In this document: piece after piece, positions 8,459 to 17,450 of the stretch
How positions within the stretch are numbered: position 1 is the first letter of the stretch
How the letters are laid out: every line of letters begins with the position of its first letter
NCBI GenBank assembly: GCA_965200765.1
Contig: OZ241380.1
Location: 2,232,001-2,296,000 of the forward strand
Direction: 5' to 3'
DNA: 64,000 nucleotides
Source: G965200765 sp965200765
Lineage (GTDB): Bacteria; Pseudomonadota; Gammaproteobacteria; Arenicellales; JAJDZL01
Made by a program: the position numbers and the translations under genes
The notes under the pieces: model-generated
What the model was told of the DNA's origin: nothing
Seen by the model: only the letters and a program-made list of their open reading frames with translations
The model's database searches: none

Positions 8459-9709
8459 ATGTCGGTCATACAGCCAATTTTAGGATTTATCGCAATCGTA
8501 GCGTTTGCCTGGCTCCTCAGTAGCAACAGACGAGCATTTTCATGGCGCGGTGTTGCAATCGGAATTGCAATACAACTTCTATTGGCTTTTTTGCTGCTCA
8601 AATTACCAGGGGTGCAAATTGTTTTTGTCTGGGTCAACGAGGGGGTTCTTGCCGTTCAAAAAGCAACAGAGGCAGGAACTTCGCTTGTATTTGGATTTCT
8701 TGGCGGTGGGAACCTGCCATATGAAGAAACAGTACCCGGAGCATCGTTTGTATTTGCATTTCGCGCCCTGCCCATGGTTATGCTGATCAGTGCATTGTCA
8801 GCACTTTTGTACTACTGGCGCGTACTTCCATGGGTTGTTCAGGGATTTGCCTGGGGATTGACCAAAGCATTTCGAATTAGTGGGCCGGCAAGCTTTGCGA
8901 CAGCCGGTAACATTTTTGTTGGAAACATAGAAGCTCCTTTGTTTGTCCGTCCATATCTCGACCGATTGAGTCATGCCGATTTGTTCGTGATCATGACAGC
9001 AGGATTGGCAACGATCGCCGGCACTGTATTTGCACTTTATTCATTTTTTCTTCAAGATGTGATTCCGAATGCCGCTGGACATCTGTTGACCGCGTCCCTC
9101 ATCAGTGCTCCGGCGGCAGTCGTCATCGCCAAAATCATGGTTCCTCCCGAAGAGAATGAGGAGTTTTCCGGTGAACTGATCAAAATCGAAAAACGATACA
9201 AAAATGCAATGGATGCAATTACACAAGGAACAATTGATGGACTGAAACTGTTGGCCTACATCATCGCGTTGGTCCTTGTACTGGTTGCAATGGTTGCATT
9301 GGTTAACATTATTTTCGGGATTTTCCCTGACCTTTGGGGCGAGCCATTGACACTTGAAAGAATCCTGGGCTGGATCATGGCCCCTGTTGCATGGCTTATG
9401 GGCATTCCTTGGGAAGAAGCATTTTTGTCGGGACAATTACTTGGAGAAAAAATTGTACTGAATGAATTGATCACCTATTTGGCGATGTCGCAAATGGGGC
9501 CGGAAGAACTGAGTGAGAGTACCCGTGTGATATTGGCCTACGCCATGTGCGGATTTGCAAATTTTGGCGGATTGGGAGTAATCATTGGTGGCTTGGGAGC
9601 AATCATACCGGAGCGAAGGAATGAAATTTTACAGCTTGGTGTAAAAGCATTGATTGCCGGAAATCTGGCAACTTTTATGACCGGATGTGTTGCTTCTCTG
9701 TTGGTATGA
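8459..9709 (+). CDS. nupC: Concentrative nucleoside transporter
   Basis: 416 residues with the CNT/NupC layout: an N-terminal two-to-three helix domain, a gate domain and a C-terminal nucleoside-recognition domain. Visible family motifs are GNIFVGNIEAPLFVRPYL, IMTAGLATIAGTV and, near the end, CGFANFGGLGVIIGG. It imports nucleosides with a proton or sodium gradient across the inner membrane. The start has a TAAGG ribosome site about 9 bases upstream that overlaps the end of the secreted hydrolase gene, consistent with coupled expression. No nucleoside catabolic gene lies next to it. Confidence 0.95.
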   Translation: MSVIQPILGFIAIVAFAWLLSSNRRAFSWRGVAIGIAIQLLLAFLLLKLPGVQIVFVWVNEGVLAVQKATEAGTSLVFGFLGGGNLPYEETVPGASFVFAFRALPMVMLISALSALLYYWRVLPWVVQGFAWGLTKAFRISGPASFATAGNIFVGNIEAPLFVRPYLDRLSHADLFVIMTAGLATIAGTVFALYSFFLQDVIPNAAGHLLTASLISAPAAVVIAKIMVPPEENEEFSGELIKIEKRYKNAMDAITQGTIDGLKLLAYIIALVLVLVAMVALVNIIFGIFPDLWGEPLTLERILGWIMAPVAWLMGIPWEEAFLSGQLLGEKIVLNELITYLAMSQMGPEELSESTRVILAYAMCGFANFGGLGVIIGGLGAIIPERRNEILQLGVKALIAGNLATFMTGCVASLLV

Positions 9710-9722
9710 GCGCTTCGCGCTC
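9708..9722 (+). terminator. Short GC hairpin after nupC, weak terminator candidate
   Basis: A perfect six-base stem GAGCGC/GCGCTC closes on a TTC loop, starting at the nupC stop codon and lying between convergent nupC and truA. There is no T-run on either side, so factor-independent termination is doubtful. Confidence 0.3.
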
Positions 9723-9757
9723 GAATTGAATCAAGCACTTGTCCTTGATCACCGACT

Positions 9758-10537
9758 CTACCAATACTTGCAAGGCGGAGACGGCGGCGGAAGATCAAAC
9801 TCCTTTGGATAAGTTACTTTAACGAAATACAATCCATCTGGTGGAGCAGTAATGCCGGCCTTGGTTCGGTCCTTGCCTGCAATCAGTTCAGATACCCACT
9901 CAGGCGACTTGACACCGCATCCAATGGAAAACAGTACTCCGACAATATTGCGTACCATGTGGTGTAAAAAACCGTCTGCTTCAATATCCAGCCAAATCCA
10001 GTCCCCCTGCCTTTGAAGATCAATAAAGTTGACCTGTTTTACAGGATTTTTACTGGAGCAATGTGCGGAACGCAGAGCACTGAAGTCATGCAAGCCGACC
10101 AATTGACTTGCCCCTTCTTGCATCAACTCGATTTCCAGTGGTTCAAAAAACCAGGTTACCTTTCGTGCCAGAAATGTTGGGCGAATGCGTCGATTCAAAA
10201 TTACGTAGCGATAGGTGCGGGCCAATGCACTGAAACGGGCATGAAATTCCGTATCAACTTCACGAGTCCACAGAACACTGACCCCGTCAGGAAGTTTTGA
10301 GTTTGCACCCGCCACCCAGTTGTGACTGTTTCGCAAACGGGTCGTCTCAAAATGAACAATTTGACCGCAAGCATGGACTCCGGTATCGGTTCGCCCGGCG
10401 CATTGAACTGAAACATTTTCATCGGCGATGCTCGTAAATGCTGCTTCCACGGCACTTTGCACAGTGGGTTCCTGATTCTGCCTTTGCCAGCCATAAAATT
10501 TCGAGCCGTCATACTCAATGCAAGCTGCGATTTTCAA
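9758..10537 (-). CDS. truA: tRNA pseudouridine(38-40) synthase
   Basis: 259 residues, usual for TruA, which makes pseudouridine at positions 38-40 of the anticodon arm. The catalytic aspartate lies in the hallmark GRTDTGVHA (near residue 54). YDGSKFYGWQRQ at the N-terminus and FLHHMVRNIVG in the second half are also characteristic. In relatives truA sits just before trpF; here a methyltransferase, the hydrolase and nupC are inserted between them. Its 5' end overlaps the region upstream of divergently transcribed trpB. Confidence 0.96.
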   Translation of the reverse strand: MKIAACIEYDGSKFYGWQRQNQEPTVQSAVEAAFTSIADENVSVQCAGRTDTGVHACGQIVHFETTRLRNSHNWVAGANSKLPDGVSVLWTREVDTEFHARFSALARTYRYVILNRRIRPTFLARKVTWFFEPLEIELMQEGASQLVGLHDFSALRSAHCSSKNPVKQVNFIDLQRQGDWIWLDIEADGFLHHMVRNIVGVLFSIGCGVKSPEWVSELIAGKDRTKAGITAPPDGLYFVKVTYPKEFDLPPPSPPCKYW

Positions 10538-10578
10538 TGCTCACCTCGCGTGGTTCATGCGTCAAATTCTGGTTTCTG

Positions 10579-10584
10579 TATAAT
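10579..10584 (+). promoter_or_regulatory. Consensus -10 box directly upstream of trpB
   Basis: TATAAT ends four bases before the ATG taken as the trpB start. A -35 box at normal spacing is poor (TTCATG at 10554-10559, 19-base spacer). If used, transcription would begin at or inside that ATG, giving a leaderless message or pointing to the in-frame TTG at 10627, which has AGGGG nine bases before it. Confidence 0.4.
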
Positions 10585-10587
10585 TGC

Positions 10588-11853
10588 ATGTCTGTTTATT
10601 CTAAACTGCCAAAGGGGTTGCTTGCATTGGATAACACATTTGAAGGTGAAACGGAATCATATCGCTCCGGTCCCGACGATACCGGACACTTTGGAATTTA
10701 TGGCGGTCGCTTTGTTGCAGAAACCCTGATGCCGCTGATTCTGGATGTAGAAAAGGCCTACACCAGAGCCAAGCAGGATCCTGATTTTCAGCGCGAATTT
10801 GACTACTACGCCAAGCATTACATCGGACGACCCAGTCCACTTTATTTTGCGAAGCGATTGAGTGAATACCTGGGTGGCCCTAAAATTTATTTCAAACGCG
10901 ATGAGCTGAACCACACCGGGTCGCACAAGATCAACAATACTATCGGTCAGATTCTGCTAGCCAGGCGAATGAAAAAAACGCGCATCATTGCAGAAACCGG
11001 TGCCGGTCAACACGGGGTCGCTACGGCTACAGTCGCTGCCCTGTTCAATTTGCCTTGTGTCGTATTCATGGGTGAAACAGACATTGAACGGCAGGCACCC
11101 AATGTTTTCAGAATGAAACTGCTTGGTGCAGAGGTTCGGCCGGTGACCGCCGGAACCGGAACTTTGAAAGATGCGATGAACGAAGCACTGCGCGATTGGG
11201 TAGCCAATGTGGAAAATACTTTCTACATCATTGGCACGGTAGCAGGTCCCCATCCATATCCGACGATGGTTCGTGATTTTCAGTCAATTATTGGCAATGA
11301 AACCCGCGAACAAATATTAGCGGCAGAAAACCAACTGCCGGATTGTCTTGTCGCTTGCATTGGTGGCGGGTCGAATTCAATGGGTTTGTTTCATCCGTTT
11401 CTGGACGAAAGCAGTGTCAGAATTATTGGCGTTGAAGCCGCTGGCAAGGGAATTGATACCAACATGCATGCAGCATCAATTACTGGCGGGGTACCTGGAG
11501 TACTGCATGGCAACCGCACTTACCTGCTACAAACCGACGATGGTCAGATCATTGATGCACATTCGATTTCTGCCGGGCTTGACTACCCGGGCATCGGCCC
11601 AGAACATTCATGGCTGAACGACACTGGCAGAGTGGAATACGTTTCTGTAACGGATGATGAAGCACTGGAAGCGTTTCAACTTTGCTGTCGAATGGAAGGA
11701 ATCATTCCTGCCTTGGAACCAGCACATGCACTTGCTCATGTAGTGAAAATCGCAAAGGAATTTGACAAAGACCAGATACTGGTGATGAACATGTGCGGCC
11801 GCGGAGACAAGGATGTATTTTCAGTTGCAGATGCACTAGGAGTAAAGTTTTGA
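10588..11853 (+). CDS. trpB: Tryptophan synthase beta subunit
   Basis: 421 residues from the ATG chosen. TrpB joins indole to serine with pyridoxal phosphate. The N-terminal GRFVAETLMP, the PLP lysine in HTGSHKINN, the AETGAGQHGVA loop and the phosphate-binding CIGGGSNSMG are all present, so the enzyme should be active. The frame is open another 50 codons upstream, but that overlaps truA and has no TrpB similarity. A TTG at 10627 with a good ribosome site is an alternative start. It is coupled to trpA, and the pair is inverted relative to trpF and accD, its usual neighbours. Confidence 0.96.
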   Translation: MSVYSKLPKGLLALDNTFEGETESYRSGPDDTGHFGIYGGRFVAETLMPLILDVEKAYTRAKQDPDFQREFDYYAKHYIGRPSPLYFAKRLSEYLGGPKIYFKRDELNHTGSHKINNTIGQILLARRMKKTRIIAETGAGQHGVATATVAALFNLPCVVFMGETDIERQAPNVFRMKLLGAEVRPVTAGTGTLKDAMNEALRDWVANVENTFYIIGTVAGPHPYPTMVRDFQSIIGNETREQILAAENQLPDCLVACIGGGSNSMGLFHPFLDESSVRIIGVEAAGKGIDTNMHAASITGGVPGVLHGNRTYLLQTDDGQIIDAHSISAGLDYPGIGPEHSWLNDTGRVEYVSVTDDEALEAFQLCCRMEGIIPALEPAHALAHVVKIAKEFDKDQILVMNMCGRGDKDVFSVADALGVKF

Positions 11854-12692
11854 ACAGGGTCAATCTTGCAGATACGCGCATTACCCGAAAATTTGACCAG
11901 TTAAAATCTTCCGGGAAGAAAGCATTTGTTGCATTTGTAACCGCAGGAGATCCGAATTTCGACACCAGCTTGCAGATATTGGAATCTCTGCCAACTGCCG
12001 GTGCTGACATTATTGAAGTTGGCATGCCGTTTTCCGATCCCATGGCAGATGGTCCTTCCATTCAAGCATCAAGTTTGCGAGCACTAAGAGCGAACATGAC
12101 ACTTGAACAAACCCTTCAGCTTGTTGATCAGTTCCGAAAAACTGACAATGAGACACCGATTGTGCTGATGGGATACTACAACCCCATCTACCGGTATGGC
12201 CCCGACAAATTCGTGCATGAATGTGCCGCTCGCGGCGTTGACGGTTTGATTGTCGTGGATTTGCCACCCGAGGAAGATCGGGAATTGTGCGACCCGGCTT
12301 TGACTGCTGGCCTTCACTGGATTCGGTTAGTTACACCCACTACAGACGATGAACGTATAGTGTCTGTCCTCAAAAATGTGAGTGGATTTGTTTACTACAT
12401 CTCGGTGCTTGGAGTTACCGGCACGAAAGAGGTGGTAACAGAACAGGTATCGGTTGCTGTAGACCGGCTTCGAAACTATACTGACCTTCCGATTGCTGTC
12501 GGATTCGGAATCAAGACACCGGAGAGAGCCAAAGCAGTGTCCGAGGTTGCCGACGGAATTGTTATCGGTTCGGCAATCGTAGATTTGGTTCAGAACAACA
12601 TAGATTTGGCAGGCACGCCAGAACCGGAATTGCTGACAAAAGTGAAAGATTTTGTTTCTGACATCTCCAAGTCAATTAACTCGAAAGATTAG
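11850..12692 (+). CDS. trpA: Tryptophan synthase alpha subunit
   Basis: 280 residues. TrpA cleaves indole-3-glycerol phosphate to indole, which is channelled to TrpB. The catalytic Glu and Asp are seen in IIEVGMPFSDPMADGP and GLIVVDLPPEE, and the phosphate site in GFGIKTPERA plus VIGSAIV. No ATG fits; the TTG at 11850 overlaps the trpB stop as TTGA, with AGGAGT about eight bases upstream, and gives an N-terminus aligned with the family (RITRKFDQL). The overlap implies translational coupling and equal subunit dosage. No terminator is obvious downstream in the 136 bases before the convergent gene. Confidence 0.95.
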   Translation: MNRVNLADTRITRKFDQLKSSGKKAFVAFVTAGDPNFDTSLQILESLPTAGADIIEVGMPFSDPMADGPSIQASSLRALRANMTLEQTLQLVDQFRKTDNETPIVLMGYYNPIYRYGPDKFVHECAARGVDGLIVVDLPPEEDRELCDPALTAGLHWIRLVTPTTDDERIVSVLKNVSGFVYYISVLGVTGTKEVVTEQVSVAVDRLRNYTDLPIAVGFGIKTPERAKAVSEVADGIVIGSAIVDLVQNNIDLAGTPEPELLTKVKDFVSDISKSINSKD

Positions 12693-12828
12693 ATACCGTT
12701 ATGAATTGTAGAGTAATGTAGCAATGTCACTATCCGATCAACTAAATTGTCTATAGTATCTTGAAATTTCAAACCTGATCGGGCAGTCCAACCCATTCGT
12801 TAATCACAACAGCAAGATATTTTCAAGG

Positions 12829-13833
12829 TCAATAATTTGACATATCTTTGGCTGTTTGAATTGTACGCTCTTGCAAATCCTTCTCACCGTAAACCAGAAG
12901 TTCAACGATCATGTGCTTCGCTTTACCAAGTTCTCGCATGGCAACATAAGTTTGCAACATGTTCCAGCAAGTATCCACACCCCCTATATCGTGTATCTCA
13001 CCAAACGTGTCACCGAGCAAGTCGGACTGCCCTGTAAAAGGAGCCTCAGGTGCATCGGCTTCTAACTGTTGAAGCCGTTCCACTTCAATCAACCTGCCAA
13101 TTTGAATAATGTAGGGACCAACCTCATGCTGCTCTAAAGGAGTGTCTTCGAATACCTCGTCAATCAGCTCTTCAAATCGATGATTATCCAAGCGGGCTGC
13201 ACAGCAAGCAAACAGAAACAAAATCGACCCATAGTCATTCTTATTTTCCTTGACTGCACTTAGAAGCGAATTTTCAAGTTCTTCAAGAAAGCCACTCTGA
13301 AGTTTTTTCAGATCAGAATTCGGCACAACCGGAGTTTCTTCCGTATCAGTTGTCAATTCCGATGCCGACTGCGGTGTCCCGTCTTCCTGTGTCAATTGCT
13401 TACTTTGTTTATCAACCCTCTTTCTTCTTGAAAAAAACGCAACAAAAAATAGTAGTATTGAAAACACCAGTACCGCAAAAATCACAAACAGCGCAACAAT
13501 CAGAATCCAAATTACCCGTGCCTTTGAATCGTCACTTACCCGCTTGATGATCCAGAGATACTTATCCGCCAAATAGTCCCCTTCAACTTGAAACAACTCT
13601 GTGGCGAGTTCATTGTAAAACTGTGACGTGTCTCTAACTACACCCTCAACGAACTCATCAGCTGAAGTATTCAACGACTCGATTAACGTAACTAGTGTTG
13701 TTCCGCCTTCTTCCGCCTCCGCGGGCGGAGATTCAGATTGTGATACTGCTACCTGGGCACTGGTAAACAGTAACAGCGACAAGATGAACGGCAGGTACTT
13801 CTGCCTTTCAACCGGAAAGGGAAATTTGATCAA
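12829..13833 (-). CDS. Short FimV-position membrane protein with TPR-like C-terminus
   Basis: 334 residues. An N-terminal signal-like segment (about 10-33) is followed by a ~70-residue extracytoplasmic part, one membrane helix (107-134) and a basic RRKR stop-transfer, then an acidic cytoplasmic tail. The last ~50 residues (around WNMLQTYVAMRELGKAKHMI) resemble the C-terminal TPR-like end of FimV. Its location between asd and truA is where fimV sits in Pseudomonas-like genomes, but it is far shorter than typical FimV and no LysM motif is evident. The TTG start overlaps the asd stop as TTGA. A role in polar assembly or envelope organisation is inference. Confidence 0.65.
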   Translation of the reverse strand: MIKFPFPVERQKYLPFILSLLLFTSAQVAVSQSESPPAEAEEGGTTLVTLIESLNTSADEFVEGVVRDTSQFYNELATELFQVEGDYLADKYLWIIKRVSDDSKARVIWILIVALFVIFAVLVFSILLFFVAFFSRRKRVDKQSKQLTQEDGTPQSASELTTDTEETPVVPNSDLKKLQSGFLEELENSLLSAVKENKNDYGSILFLFACCAARLDNHRFEELIDEVFEDTPLEQHEVGPYIIQIGRLIEVERLQQLEADAPEAPFTGQSDLLGDTFGEIHDIGGVDTCWNMLQTYVAMRELGKAKHMIVELLVYGEKDLQERTIQTAKDMSNY

Positions 13834-14846
13834 TGTGTCCCGTTTATCAGTTTCTCGGCGATTTGAACACTGTTCAATGCAGCGCCTTTCCTTACATTGT
13901 CTGAAACAACCCACATGTTTAACCCTTTGTCATGCGAAATATCTTCGCGAATTCGACCAACAAAAACATCGTCCCGATTGGCCGCATCAGTAACAGCTGT
14001 CGGATACGCCATTTCATCGGCATCGTCAATCACAGTAATTCCCTCGCTTCGACTCAGCAATTCGTACGCCTCGGCAACGGTGATTTTCGACTTGGTTTCA
14101 ATATGCACCGCTTCAGAGTGTCCATAGAAAACCGGCACACGAACCGTGGTTGGATTCACTCGAATTGACTCGTCTCCCAGAATTTTCTGAGTTTCCCATA
14201 CCATTTTCATTTCTTCTTTGGTATAGCCATTGTCCATAAATACATCAATGTGAGGCACCGCGTTGAATGCAATTTGCTTTGGACACTTGGTAATTTCGAC
14301 ATCCCGGCCGTTCAACAACGCGGTTGTCTGTTCAGCAAGTTCTTGTACGCCTGCCCGTCCTGCTCCGGATACGGATTGATAGGTGCAAACATTGATACGT
14401 TCAATACCCACTGCATCGTAGATAGGTTTCAAAGCAACCACCATCTGAATTGTCGAGCAATTCGGGTTTGCGATCAAGCCGTTGTGGTCCTTCAATGCTT
14501 CTGAATTCACCTCCGGTACAACCAGAGGAATTTCCGGGTCATAGCGATATCTGGAAGTGTTGTCAATTACAACACACCCGGATTCAACAGCTTTCGGCGC
14601 ATACTCACCAGATACACTGGCACCTGCTGAAAACAGGCCAAAATCAACTTGCGAGAAATCAAACTCCGACAACAATCCAACACTAACATCGGAATTGTTG
14701 AATTGCAATCGGGTACCCGCAGACCGCGTACTACCAAGCGGAAATATTTTTCCTACAGGAAAATTTCTTTCTTCCAGGATTGACATCATCGTCTCACCGA
14801 CTACGCCGACTGCGCCAACCACCGCAACATTAAAGTTTTCACTCAT
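13830..14846 (-). CDS. asd: Aspartate-semialdehyde dehydrogenase
   Basis: 338 residues. It reduces aspartyl phosphate to the semialdehyde with NADPH, feeding lysine, diaminopimelate, threonine and methionine. The N-terminal VAVVGAVGVVGETM binds the cofactor, the active-site cysteine is in NPNCSTIQ, and the substrate segment GRAGVQEL plus the histidine region VRVPVFYGHSEAVH are present. It lies 13 bases after leuB and overlaps the next gene, forming a leuB-asd-fimV-position operon. Confidence 0.97.
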   Translation of the reverse strand: MSENFNVAVVGAVGVVGETMMSILEERNFPVGKIFPLGSTRSAGTRLQFNNSDVSVGLLSEFDFSQVDFGLFSAGASVSGEYAPKAVESGCVVIDNTSRYRYDPEIPLVVPEVNSEALKDHNGLIANPNCSTIQMVVALKPIYDAVGIERINVCTYQSVSGAGRAGVQELAEQTTALLNGRDVEITKCPKQIAFNAVPHIDVFMDNGYTKEEMKMVWETQKILGDESIRVNPTTVRVPVFYGHSEAVHIETKSKITVAEAYELLSRSEGITVIDDADEMAYPTAVTDAANRDDVFVGRIREDISHDKGLNMWVVSDNVRKGAALNSVQIAEKLINGTH

Positions 14847-14859
14847 TTTTGTGGTTCAC

Positions 14860-15948
14860 CTAGTTCAGTAATTTTTGAAGTTCATTCAGTATCGCTGTTC
14901 CCATCTCTTTGGTTCCGGCCTTCACAGTACCTTCAATGTATATATCAGGTGTTCGCAAGCCATTTTCAATTACCCGCTCAACCGCTGATTCAACCTTGTT
15001 GGCCAGCTCGGCTTCGTTCAGAGTGTAGCGAAGCAACATCGCCAACGACAAAATCAATGCAGTTGGATTCGCCATGTTTTTTCCAGCAATATCAGGCGCG
15101 GTGCCATGAACAGGTTCATAGAGCCCTTTTTGTTTTGCATCCAATGAGGCCGACGGCAACATACCGATGGAGCCGGTGAGCATTGCTGCAATATCCGATA
15201 AAATATCCCCGAACATGTTGGTCGACACAATCACATCGAACTGCTTGGGTTCCCTGACAAGCTGCATGGCCGCGTTGTCTACCAGCAAATGACTCAACTC
15301 AACATCCGGATACGACTCGCCAACCGATGTTACCACTTCTCTCCAGAATGCAGTCGTCTCAAGAACATTGGCTTTGTCTACCGAACAAACTCGCCGATTC
15401 CGTTGTCTCGCAATTTGAAAAGCCACATGTGCAATACGTTCGATTTCGCCTTCTTCGTAAACCAGGGTATTAATGCCCTTGCGTTTGCCGCTGTCCATTG
15501 TCTCTACCCCGCGCGGTGTTCCGAAGTAGATTCCGCCGGTCAACTCACGAACGATCATCATATCCAGTCCGGCCACAACCTCGTCTTTCAGGGTAGATGC
15601 CGATGCCAACGCGCTGAACAAGATTGCGGGTCGCAAATTTGCGAATACGTCCAATTCAGAACGCAATCGCAACAACGCTGTTTCCGGCTTTAACTCCCGC
15701 GGCAAATTGTCCCATTCAGGTCCGCCAGCAGCACCAAACAAAATGGCATCGCTCTCCTTTGCCAACTGCAATGTGCTTTCAGGCAAGGGATTTCCTGTTT
15801 CCTCATAGGCGCATCCGCCCAGTTGGGCATACTCGCATTCAAGATTCAGGCCGGCCGATTGGTTCAGAAAATCAACCACGCGCTTGGCCTGCACCATGAT
15901 TTCAGGTCCGATACCGTCTCCGGGAATGATTGCGATTTTTGAACTCAT
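14860..15948 (-). CDS. leuB: 3-isopropylmalate dehydrogenase
   Basis: 362 residues from the ATG at 15948. LeuB oxidatively decarboxylates 3-isopropylmalate with NAD in leucine synthesis. IIPGDGIGPEIM opens the protein; the substrate arginines fall around LLRLRSELDVFANLRP and VRELTGGIYFG, and metal and NAD sites are in NMFGDILSDIAA and PVHGTAPDIAGK. An in-frame ATG eight codons upstream (15972) exists, but it overlaps a TATAGT that could be a -10 box. leuCD are not in the window upstream. Confidence 0.96.
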   Translation of the reverse strand: MSSKIAIIPGDGIGPEIMVQAKRVVDFLNQSAGLNLECEYAQLGGCAYEETGNPLPESTLQLAKESDAILFGAAGGPEWDNLPRELKPETALLRLRSELDVFANLRPAILFSALASASTLKDEVVAGLDMMIVRELTGGIYFGTPRGVETMDSGKRKGINTLVYEEGEIERIAHVAFQIARQRNRRVCSVDKANVLETTAFWREVVTSVGESYPDVELSHLLVDNAAMQLVREPKQFDVIVSTNMFGDILSDIAAMLTGSIGMLPSASLDAKQKGLYEPVHGTAPDIAGKNMANPTALILSLAMLLRYTLNEAELANKVESAVERVIENGLRTPDIYIEGTVKAGTKEMGTAILNELQKLLN

Positions 15949-16436
15949 CGACAGTTTATCCACACTATACATAGTTTCAATGTCTGATCATCAACAGCAA
16001 ATTCCAGAATTTCGCGAACTCCAAGCCGGAAAGTGATTACGAGTGAGCAAGGAAAACCACCCTGCGATTCCGGGTTCAACCCGCAAAAACCCGCGTTGAT
16101 GATCAGCATAGTCAAGGGCTATCTGAAATTATAAGTGGATTGCTGTCTTCAGGTACTTGTTTTTTGACATTGAAAGTGAGCTCTGAATTTCGCCAAACAA
16201 CTTGACTTGGTGCGGCTTTGCACTCTTGTCTCATCTCTGATAAATTCAGCAAAAATAAGCACTGGCAAATTCAAATCGTTGAACCCCCGAAGAAGAAATT
16301 TGAAATTATTGAGCAATTGCGGTTCATCTGAGCCGTGAAATTGATACAATTCATAGCCATGAATGAATTTCTTGACGTTGCAGGTGCCTGTGGCACTTGC
16401 CAAAGTTAACATTGCCGGAAAAGACGATTTCAAACT
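15949..16436. other. Divergent intergenic region between leuB and bioB
   Basis: 488 bases without a supported gene. It should hold both promoters. A 13-base palindrome CGGGTTCAACCCG is at 16071-16083. No BirA operator (TTGTAAACC and its inverse) was recognised ahead of bioB. A 94-codon minus-strand frame here has no family features. Confidence 0.45.
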
Positions 16437-17450
16437 ATGGAAAAGAACAGTAGTTCAGAAAAGTGGAACGAAGCGCAAGTAGAGGCGCTTTTTGCAATGC
16501 CGTTCAGTGACTTGCTGTTCAGGGCGCAAACGGTCCATCGCGACAATTTCCCCTCAAATCGGGTTCAAAAGAGCCGCTTGGTCAACATCAAGACTGGCGG
16601 GTGCCCGGAAGACTGCAAATATTGCAGTCAATCGATACGCTACAACACCGAGGTGCAACCCAGCAAGCTAATGAGTGTTGAATCTGTGCTAGCGGACGCG
16701 AGGCAAGCCAAATCCGATGGAGCAACCCGGTACTGTATGGGGGCCGCGTGGAGAGGACCCCAGTCCAGCCATATGGATGCGCTTTGCGAAATGATTCACG
16801 AAGTCAAGTCACTCGGAATGGAAACCTGTATGACCTTGGGGTTACTTAGCCGCGAACAGGCAGTTACTCTGAAAGAAGCCGGCCTTGACTACTACAATCA
16901 CAATATTGACACCTCTCCCGAATTCTACAACGAAATCATCACCACCCGCACCTTTGAAGATCGATTGAAAACTCTGGAAAACGTACGCGATGCAGGTATG
17001 AAAGTATGTTGCGGCGGAATCCTCGGCATGGGTGAAACACAAGCGGACCGAGGAAAAATGCTGATGGCACTGGCCAACCTGCCACAGTACCCGGAAAGTG
17101 TTCCAATCAACAAATTGGTACCGATTCCCGGCACCCCGCTTGGTGATGCAGAAGAAGTTCATCCACTGGACTTCGTACGAACCATTGCGGCAGCGAGAAT
17201 CATGATGCCCAAAGCCATGCTCAGGCTATCTGCCGGGCGGCGCTCAATGTCGGATGAACTACAGGCACTTTGTTTTCTGGCAGGTGCAAATTCAATATTT
17301 GTCGGAGACCGACTCCTTACCACCAATAACGTAGAAGAACAACTGGACGACGCTTTGTTTGAAAAGTTGGGTATTGAGGGAATGCAACTTGAGTCAGAAA
17401 CTGCACCTACACAGTCATTCCCTGAAATGGCAGAACAGGCAACCGGATGA
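16437..17450 (+). CDS. bioB: Biotin synthase
   Basis: 337 residues, typical length. This radical SAM enzyme inserts sulfur into dethiobiotin. The cluster-binding motif is CPEDCKYCSQS near residue 58, preceded by VNIKTGG. YYNHNIDTSPEFY, CCGGILGMGE and INKLVPIPGTPL are further BioB signatures, and SAGRR near the end holds the arginine that contacts the auxiliary [2Fe-2S] cluster. The stop overlaps the next start by four bases (ATGA), so BioB and the diiron protein are probably co-translated. No other biotin genes are nearby. Confidence 0.97.
   Translation: MEKNSSSEKWNEAQVEALFAMPFSDLLFRAQTVHRDNFPSNRVQKSRLVNIKTGGCPEDCKYCSQSIRYNTEVQPSKLMSVESVLADARQAKSDGATRYCMGAAWRGPQSSHMDALCEMIHEVKSLGMETCMTLGLLSREQAVTLKEAGLDYYNHNIDTSPEFYNEIITTRTFEDRLKTLENVRDAGMKVCCGGILGMGETQADRGKMLMALANLPQYPESVPINKLVPIPGTPLGDAEEVHPLDFVRTIAAARIMMPKAMLRLSAGRRSMSDELQALCFLAGANSIFVGDRLLTTNNVEEQLDDALFEKLGIEGMQLESETAPTQSFPEMAEQATG

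Noticed and set aside
16149..16433. 94-codon minus-strand frame divergent from bioB
   Set aside because: No recognised features or ribosome site; more likely part of the divergent control region.
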